DNA of 64,000 nt from Bos javanicus (taxonomy: Eukaryota > Chordata > Mammalia > Artiodactyla > Bovidae), in contig NC_083885.1 in assembly GCF_032452875.1 (NCBI RefSeq), positions 32,529,925-32,593,924 on the forward strand, given 5' to 3'. The position numbers and the translations under genes were made by a program. The notes beneath the pieces are model-generated. The model was not told the origin of the DNA. It ran no database searches and saw nothing but the letters and a program-made list of their open reading frames with translations. Shown in pieces: positions 58,180 to 64,000 of this stretch; the first letter of the stretch is position 1, and every line of letters starts with the position of its first letter.

Positions 58180-58325
58180 TTTTATTTATATTTGTTGTTT
58201 AAATCTTACAGAAGCCTATAACACAAGTATTTTTATTGGAATGAAAATAAAGAAACTGAAGGTTAGAGAAATGCAATTCAATGAATTGCCCTAAATAATG
58301 AGCTAAGAGGAATTAGTTTCTGGGG
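58180..58325 (-). mobile_element. MIR SINE fragment (ancient)
   Basis: TTTAAATCTTACAGAAGCC, AAATAAAGAAACTGAAGGTTAG and GAATTGCCCTAAATAATGAG follow the reversed MIR core. Confidence 0.6.
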
Positions 58326-58637
58326 TCTTATCCAAATTCTACATTCTAACATGCATTAATATCCCACATGATTGCTTTGGGGAGATTTAATTTATGAGTA
58401 AGATTATGATACAATAAAGGAGATTGGATAAAACCAAAGAACACTCTTTTCAAGAAAGCAGTGACCCTGAATGAGCTGACTCATTGTTAGGCAGTGCCTT
58501 CCTCTTTACATTTTGTCTCCAAACAGGTAACTCCATCTGTATGGAAATCTGTATCTCATCTATATGATTTAACCAGAGTAGTGATACCAGGGGTTGAGAG
58601 TCTCAATCTTTGTTGTAAATGAGGATAATCTGGAGCC
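58326..58637. other. Unassigned non-coding DNA
   Basis: Nothing recognised. Confidence 0.4.
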
Positions 58638-58645
58638 TTACAAAA

Positions 58646-58868
58646 TTGTGTGCTGTGCTAAGTCGCTTCAGTGTGTCTCACTCTTTGCGACATTATGGAC
58701 TGTAGCCTGCCAGGCTCCTCTGTCCACGGGATTCTCCAGACGAGAACACTGGAGTGGTTTGCCATGCCCTCCTCCAGGGGATCTTCCCGACCCAGAGGTG
58801 GAACCTGTCTCCTGAGGCTCTGGCATTGTAGGCTGATTCTTTACCACTGAGCCACCCAGGAAGCCCCA
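58646..58868 (-). mobile_element. Bov-tA SINE
   Basis: GTGCTAAGTCGCTTCAGTGT, GGACTGTAGCCTGCCAGGCT, CATGCCCTCCTCCAGGGGAT and the reversed head CTGAGCCACCCAGGAAGCCC. TSD TTACAAAA at 58638-58645 and 58869-58876 (8 bp, 10 with one mismatch). Confidence 0.94.
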
Positions 58869-58876
58869 TTACAAAA

Positions 58877-60104
58877 GAACTGGGTGCCTATCTCAGAGAT
58901 TCAGACTTAAACACGAGGATAAGACTTCACCATTGGCATTTTCTTCTTCAAGCTCTGCAGGTGATTAATGTGCAAAGCTGAGAACCACTACTCTAGATCC
59001 TTGGCTACTTCAACAGCAGTAATTGGGGTTTGTGAGCTGTTTTCCATGTTAAAAAAAAGAAGTCTTACTTCTAATTAGACTCCGCAGTTTAAATACAAAT
59101 AAAAAGTTTCTGTTTTTAAATTTTATTTGGTTGAAATGTTATGAAGTCACTGTGGTTAGCTCATGCTATAAGGCACTCTGAAAGATATGTCTCTGATTAA
59201 TAATCCTAAGAAAACAAATGAGCTATGAATAAACGCAGTTTGTTTGGTAAGCAAATTCAGACCATGGGGTTGATAGAAAAATAATTAAAGCAATAATTTG
59301 ACAATGAAAAACTTGGAAATCACCTCACATGAAGTTATAATTTACATATCAATTGCTAGATCAAAGCAGGCCAGGGATTTTTATTTATTTATTTTAGTTA
59401 TGAAATTTGCAGAAACAATTATACAAAAATAAAACACATTCATGAAAATATCCTGCTAATTTATAACTATAGAGTTGATAAATTGAAGAACTCAGAATAT
59501 TTAGAGCAGATTTCCCAATTCCTCTCTTTTTCTCCTTTTTTTTCTTTTTTCAATTCCTTTCTGCATTCCCCTGGATATTGGTCAATATTAATTTTCTTTT
59601 AATTATGCCTTGAAATAAATCTAAAGATTCTGAGCTAAAGAAAGATAAATGTTTCTTGGCTCTAGGACATGTCAGAGACTTTAAGATGTTAATGTTAATA
59701 TTAAAATCTCTAAGAAAAATACAATTTTCCCCAATATATTACACCATGGGTTTTTTTTTTTCTACTGCATCATAGGACAAACTGTAGATCCCCAATTCTC
59801 CTGTTGAGCAACAGCAACATTAACTAATCCCACAAAATATACCAAAAGCCTGTTATATGCCAAGGCTGTATTTGAAATATCTCATGACGTAAATCCAGCT
59901 TTAATGAAATTTTAACTTCTATATTTCACATCAGAATGGACTATTAAAAGAGCAGGAGGGTTGGGGGTGTGGAATTGACAGGGTTTCATTATAGCAGATG
60001 ATACTAACACTATTTAGCCTCCAGAAGCAGCTTAATTACTGTACATGCAGGCCCTCAGTCTTAAGGGGTAGAATAGGATGAGTATATCCTTGAAGATTTA
60101 ACAG
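58877..60104. other. Unassigned AT-rich non-coding DNA
   Basis: ATTT-rich patch at about 59380-59397, pyrimidine tract at 59520-59560, T-run near 59751-59761. No gene or repeat recognised. Confidence 0.45.
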
Positions 60105-60275
60105 AGGTGTGATAAAGGCAGTGGGATGGAGAGAGGAACAAAGAAGGAAAGGGTGTGAGGGAGAGAGAGAAAATGGCTGAGAGAGAGGAGGGGAAGAGAG
60201 AGAGGGGGGAGAGAGGAAGACATAAGGAAACATGAAAAAGAAAGGGAGAAGAGAGAGAAATAAAAAAAAGGCAAA
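60105..60275. repeat. Purine-rich (GA)n/(GGGA)n tract
   Basis: About 170 bases dominated by G and A on the + strand, including uninterrupted purine runs such as GAGAGAGAGGGGGGAGAGAGGAAGA split by few pyrimidines. Three overlapping serine- and leucine-rich antisense frames (60036-60400) are artefacts of this composition. Confidence 0.85.
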
Positions 60276-60804
60276 TGCCCATGTTTCCGAATGGAAATGC
60301 AGAAGGCAAAACCATGATGGGTACAACTGCATGCATGCCAGCCATTCACGGATCTTAGAAGTTTTCTTTCCACCATTTTTAAAACATGCCCTGAGATCAT
60401 TGTCTCTGAGATGACTATTATCCCCTCTTCCTCCTCCTGCTCTTGTGAGAAGCAGTGGCAGGAATGAATGTAAAGAGAACAGCTAATTTCAAAACTAAGA
60501 GATGAAAGAGAGGGCTGACGGGGGATCTATGACCCTCCTCCAAATCCACATAGTAAAATCGTGTGATAGTGCTGCCACCAGAGATATCAAAGGTAGAATC
60601 CACCTTAACAGTTATTAGTAAAAATTAAACCAACTATATGTGCATACATCTCTCTAGTGGACCAAGTTTAGCCTGTATCGTTCCTTGATCATTACTTGGT
60701 AAGCAAACTTAGATTATAGGATTCATAGAAAAATTAAAAAAACAGTACTCTCATAATGAAAAAAACTTGGAAACTACCTCCCACAACTTCATAATTCATG
60801 TCCC
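60276..60804. other. Unassigned non-coding DNA
   Basis: Nothing recognised. Confidence 0.4.
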
Positions 60805-60920
60805 AGTTGAACCTGTGCACAGAATCCTTTCTATGAGAAGGGAACACTATTCTTTCCACTCTATAGATCAGATGAAATCACTTGCTCAGCATACTCAACA
60901 GGGCTGGAAATGACCTAAAG
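60805..60920 (-). mobile_element. Possible MIR fragment
   Basis: CTATAGATCAGATGAAATCA CTTGCTCAGC and then GGGCTGGAAATGACC, TCTGACTCCA resemble the reversed MIR core and tRNA-related end; diverged. Confidence 0.45.
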
Positions 60921-61047
60921 GTGTTCTGACTCCACATTCTGGGCATTTTCCTCCATGTCCTAGTATGTTTTGTGGGCTTTCCCTCACATTCTTCATCTTT
61001 CTGCAGTCTCAGAGGGTATGATGTATTATCATGTACCATCTATCTGG

Positions 61048-61259
61048 GGCTTCCCAAGTGGTGCTAATGGTAAAGAAACCACCTGCTGGTGCAGAATACA
61101 TAAAAGATGTGGCTTCAATCCTTGGGTCAGGAAGGTCCCCTGGAGGAGGGCATGGCAACCCACTCCAGTATTCTTGCCTAGAGAATCTCATGGACAGAGA
61201 AGCTTGGTCGGCTACAGTCCATAGGGTCGCAAAGAGTCGCACACGAATGAGGTAACTTA

Positions 61260-61260
<1 letters not shown>
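61048..61260 (+). mobile_element. Bov-tA SINE ending in a CA microsatellite
   Basis: GGGCTTCCCAAGTGGTGCTA, TCAATCCTTGGGTCAGGAAG, GAGGAGGGCATGGCAACCC and GTCGCAAAGAGTCGCACACG. The tail runs into (AC)n at 61262-61290. A short TSD candidate TATCTGG occurs at 61041-61047 and 61295-61301, placing the microsatellite inside the insertion. Confidence 0.92.

Positions 61261-61261
<1 letters not shown>

Positions 61262-61290
<29 letters not shown>
61262..61290. repeat. (AC)14-15 microsatellite
   Basis: Uninterrupted AC dinucleotides directly at the Bov-tA tail; a typical polymorphic ruminant microsatellite configuration. Confidence 0.95.
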
Positions 61291-61293
<3 letters not shown>

Positions 61294-61301
61294 TTATCTG
61301 G

Positions 61302-61724
61302 CCCTCTAATGCTTTGCCTCAGCATTTCCCAAAATGTATTCTGTAAAGCATTTCTTCATTAAAGTGTTCCATGAAAAAAGAGATCTGTAATCAAATCCAT
61401 ACAGGAATGCTTCACAATATATTTAGTATTTTGAAAACAGCAATGCATATTATCACATTAAAAGCTGTGAGAAATCCTGAAAGTCTGAGAAGTAAAGAAA
61501 GTTGCTTGAGTAATTTTCATCTTCTGTGACCGCAGAAAGCTTTTTGTACTTATATCCCCATAGCCATTATTCAAACTGCATACAACCAAGTTTCTACTTT
61601 GGTATTCTGTGGATTCATCTAATCATCTTTCACCTATTTTCTGAATAAGACATAGGCTTTGGAAATATAGTTGTATATGACTACAGTTTGGAGTTCATCA
61701 AATACTTCCATTAATCAGGGTGTG
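61302..61724. other. Unassigned non-coding DNA
   Basis: Nothing recognised. Confidence 0.4.
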
Positions 61725-62370
61725 GTAGCTTATGTCTAAATAAGACTGCACATAGTACAGAAGGTGCTTGGAGCTCCTCCCATCAGGTGATGAGGTCTGT
61801 TTACCCTGGCTTTATGTAGCTAATAAACTATGGCAGAAATAGTATTGTTTTTGATCTGAGACCAGCCCTTATGGGGTCTCAGTGTCCAGCTCTCTGCAAC
61901 TCCATGGGCTGTAGCCCGCCAGGCTCCTCTGTCCATGGAATTCTCCAGGCAGGAACACTGGAGTGGGTAGCCATTCCCTTCTCAAAGATATCTTCCCAAC
62001 CCAGGGATTGAACCTGGATCTTCCACATTGCAAGCAGATTCTTTACCATCTGAGCCACCAGAGAAGCCCTTTAGGGGGTCTGGACAGTGTTAAGTTTTGC
62101 CTTTTCATGAAACAACTTGGATCTAGGCTACTGAATGAGGAATCAAGGAAAGCAAAGTCCTCCACCAATAGTCAGAACAAGGACCCAGTCCAGAATGCTC
62201 CAGCCCTACAAGCTCCCTGCTGAATGAACCGTAAGAGTCACCTGAGCCAACCTCATGTGGAGAACCACCCAGCCAAATAGCAGCATCATAAAAAATAATG
62301 AATAGTTGTTTTTAAGTCACTACATTTTGGGGTTTTTCATTATGCAGCAATAGGTAAACAAACCACACAG
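61725..62370 (+). repeat. Ancient LTR-like mammalian repeat, split by a Bov-tA
   Basis: Left part GACTGCACATAGTACAGAAG, CATCAGGTGATGAGGTCTGT; right part GAGAACCACCCAGCCAAATAG, TTGTTTTTAAGTCACTACAT TTTGGGG and ATGCAGCAATAGGTAAACA. These blocks occur in this order in a recurrent mammalian LTR-like repeat; exact family not assigned. Confidence 0.55.
61880..62070 (-). mobile_element. Bov-tA SINE
   Basis: CAGTGTCCAGCTCTCTGCAA, GGGCTGTAGCCCGCCAGGCT, CATTGCAAGCAGATTCTTTA and the reversed head GAGCCACCAGAGAAGCCC. 11-bp TSD TTAKGGGGTCT at 61869-61879 and 62071-62081 with one mismatch. Confidence 0.93.
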
Positions 62371-64000
62371 TGTCTCACAAACAGCGAAGAATCCAGGGCA
62401 GGCCATGCATTTGTAACTTTCTACAGCTTTTCAAATTAGATTGCCCAGAGACATTGGAAAACTAGATGGACTTAGGGTTAAAAATTGCACAATCATGAGG
62501 GGAGATTCTTCTCTCTCCTAAGCTGACACACACATTTGGTGTATACTTACTTTTCTACCATGGTTATACAACCTTTGGTCTTAACCATCCTTCTGCTAAA
62601 TGCACAATCTCCAGAATAGATAGCTCCAGCTTCTGCAGGCCCTGTTCTTATTCCGTTGTCCACTTGTCTCTTCCCAACCAATCCCCTTCCCTCCTATTAT
62701 ACATTTCTTTTACTTTCCTGTGAGCTATTAGGTGCTAAATAACCCAAAGTGAGAACTATTCAGCCTATTGCAGACTTAGACATATAGAAAGCAATATATG
62801 TCATTATTGCTCTTGATTTTGCTGTCTGAATTGCCCTACTAATGTAGGCACAATAGACATGCAGTCTGATAGTGGTTTAAAAAAATGTTTTAATAGCTGT
62901 CTTAGATGAGGGATGCCCAAATTATGAATGTACAAAAATAGTCTCCAGAAAAATCTATTTATGAACTTAAAAAAAAAAAACTCTTCCCTTTATTCCTAGG
63001 CCCCGCAAGAATGGGCACACTACCAGCAATTGGAAAAGGTCTCATTGCTTTGTAATAGACTTGTACCTGTTTTCCCAGACTAACTCAGCTGACAAAATCA
63101 ACAAATTTTCAGTCTGAGCTAGAGGTTTTGGCCTCTTTACCTGCTCCTCTTTTCCTCCTTAACATATATCCAGGGTGTTGTAAAGATAAATTTTGTTGGG
63201 ATATGGAGTTATAGACAATAAGAGCTGGAAGGAAACATAAAGCTACCTATGTCACTCCAAAACTGTGGCATAAATGACATATCGTGAACCCGGCTCCACT
63301 CTGGAAGATGTTAGATCAAATGTAAAATCAACTAAACCTGAGTCTCCCTGTCCCCACTCTCCATTCTTAACCAGGTCCCAGATGCCTATGTAAATAATCC
63401 CAATTAGAAATGCATTCATCACATAAAAACTCACCAAATGAATGCCTACAGGAAATAACACTCCAATAAATCTTGCAAAATGTCTGCTATTCACCATCTT
63501 CAAAGTTATGAGCATATGGAAATGAACATAATGTTTGCAATTAAAAGACTTACTTGACTTCAGGTACAGTAAAAACATGCCTGAACCTTTAAAACGTATT
63601 CCAAGACTATGAATAAGGTTCTATAAAAGTTGGAGTACGCTTTATGATATAGAGATTTATCATTTACTTCTCCAAAACTCTTTTCTTTCGGTGACTTGCT
63701 TCCTCCTTCAATATGCCTTGTATGCATATATTACAGAGATGATACCTCAAATTTTTCCATGTATCTCAAAAAGAACTAGGTAATAATATTTTGTTGATGA
63801 TCATGAAAATGACTTTGCAATAGCTATTACAAACTGTTAATCCTGGAATATTAATGCCTCCCACTCATGATTATTTTAATGAGGTAATCCATAAATTCTC
63901 CATCAAGCGGTAATTCCCTTTATAGTACTTATTTATAAGGGTGTGTTTCTACAGAATATTTTTGGGAATTAAATCATTTTCTTCTCCATTGCTTCCAATA
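62371..64000. other. Unassigned non-coding DNA
   Basis: An A-run at about 62969-62980. A 108-codon open frame on the minus strand (63252-63578) lies outside any recognised repeat; it encodes two hydrophobic stretches but matches no family known to me and has no visible splice or promoter context. Nothing else recognised. Confidence 0.45.

Noticed and set aside
60036..60400. Three overlapping 94-100-codon antisense frames rich in S, L, P and F
   Set aside because: Composition artefact of the purine-rich tract: TCC/TCT/CTC codons do not produce stops.
1..64000. A novel coding system or gene cluster
   Set aside because: All substantial coding signals trace to BovB or SINE sequence; remaining frames are short and isolated with no shared context.

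Overview
This is non-coding nuclear DNA from a ruminant (pecoran artiodactyl such as cattle, bison, yak, sheep or goat). The diagnosis rests on families confined to this lineage: BOV-A2 and Bov-tA SINEs, many copies of the RTE-type LINE BovB, and the ruminant L1 3' end. The DNA is AT-rich, I saw no CpG island, and no protein-coding gene can be supported. Almost every long open frame lies in a BovB copy, a SINE or its antisense shadow. Small exons without a long open frame would be invisible here, so the window could be intergenic or lie inside a large intron.

Layout: 1-3.1 kb holds an L1 3' portion cut by two SINEs, then a BOV-A2. 3.5-5.1 kb holds two BovB 3' ends in opposite orientations. 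6.1-7.6 kb holds two BOV-A2 copies. 8.7-10.3 kb has an old MIR and a MER5A DNA transposon split by a Bov-tA. 12.06-14.70 kb is the longest BovB, with decayed endonuclease and reverse transcriptase regions. 17.95-18.43 kb is a short L1 with a 5' inversion (twin priming) and a perfect 13-bp target-site duplication. 19.9-24.4 kb is the longest stretch without a recognised repeat.

24.4-35.4 kb is dense in Bov-tA, BovB, a MER20-like element and old LTR-like repeats. It ends in a 1.47-kb BovB whose reverse transcriptase frame is ended by an 8-bp deletion removing the catalytic YADD box. 35.4-48 kb is mostly unassigned AT-rich sequence with scattered BovB ends, a BOV-A2, an L2 fragment, a complete-looking MLT1-type solo LTR and a MIR. 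48-64 kb contains Bov-tA copies, MIRs, a 0.7-kb L2 3' region, two LTR-like repeats disrupted by younger insertions, a purine-rich tract and a CA microsatellite grown from a SINE tail.

There is no operon or gene system to reconstruct. The elements are related by mechanism: BovB is believed to supply the machinery for Bov-tA and BOV-A2, which carry BovB-like 3' tails. Nested insertions and target-site duplications (TSDs) give a relative order: MIR/L2/MER5A/MER20/MLT1 first, then L1 and BovB, then Bov-tA and BOV-A2. At one site (33.7-35.4 kb) a BovB appears to be younger than the Bov-tA beside it. I found no convincing sign of an undescribed biological system; the observations worth checking concern retrotransposon structure. 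Repeat family names come from recognising consensus sequences by eye and should be confirmed by RepeatMasker.
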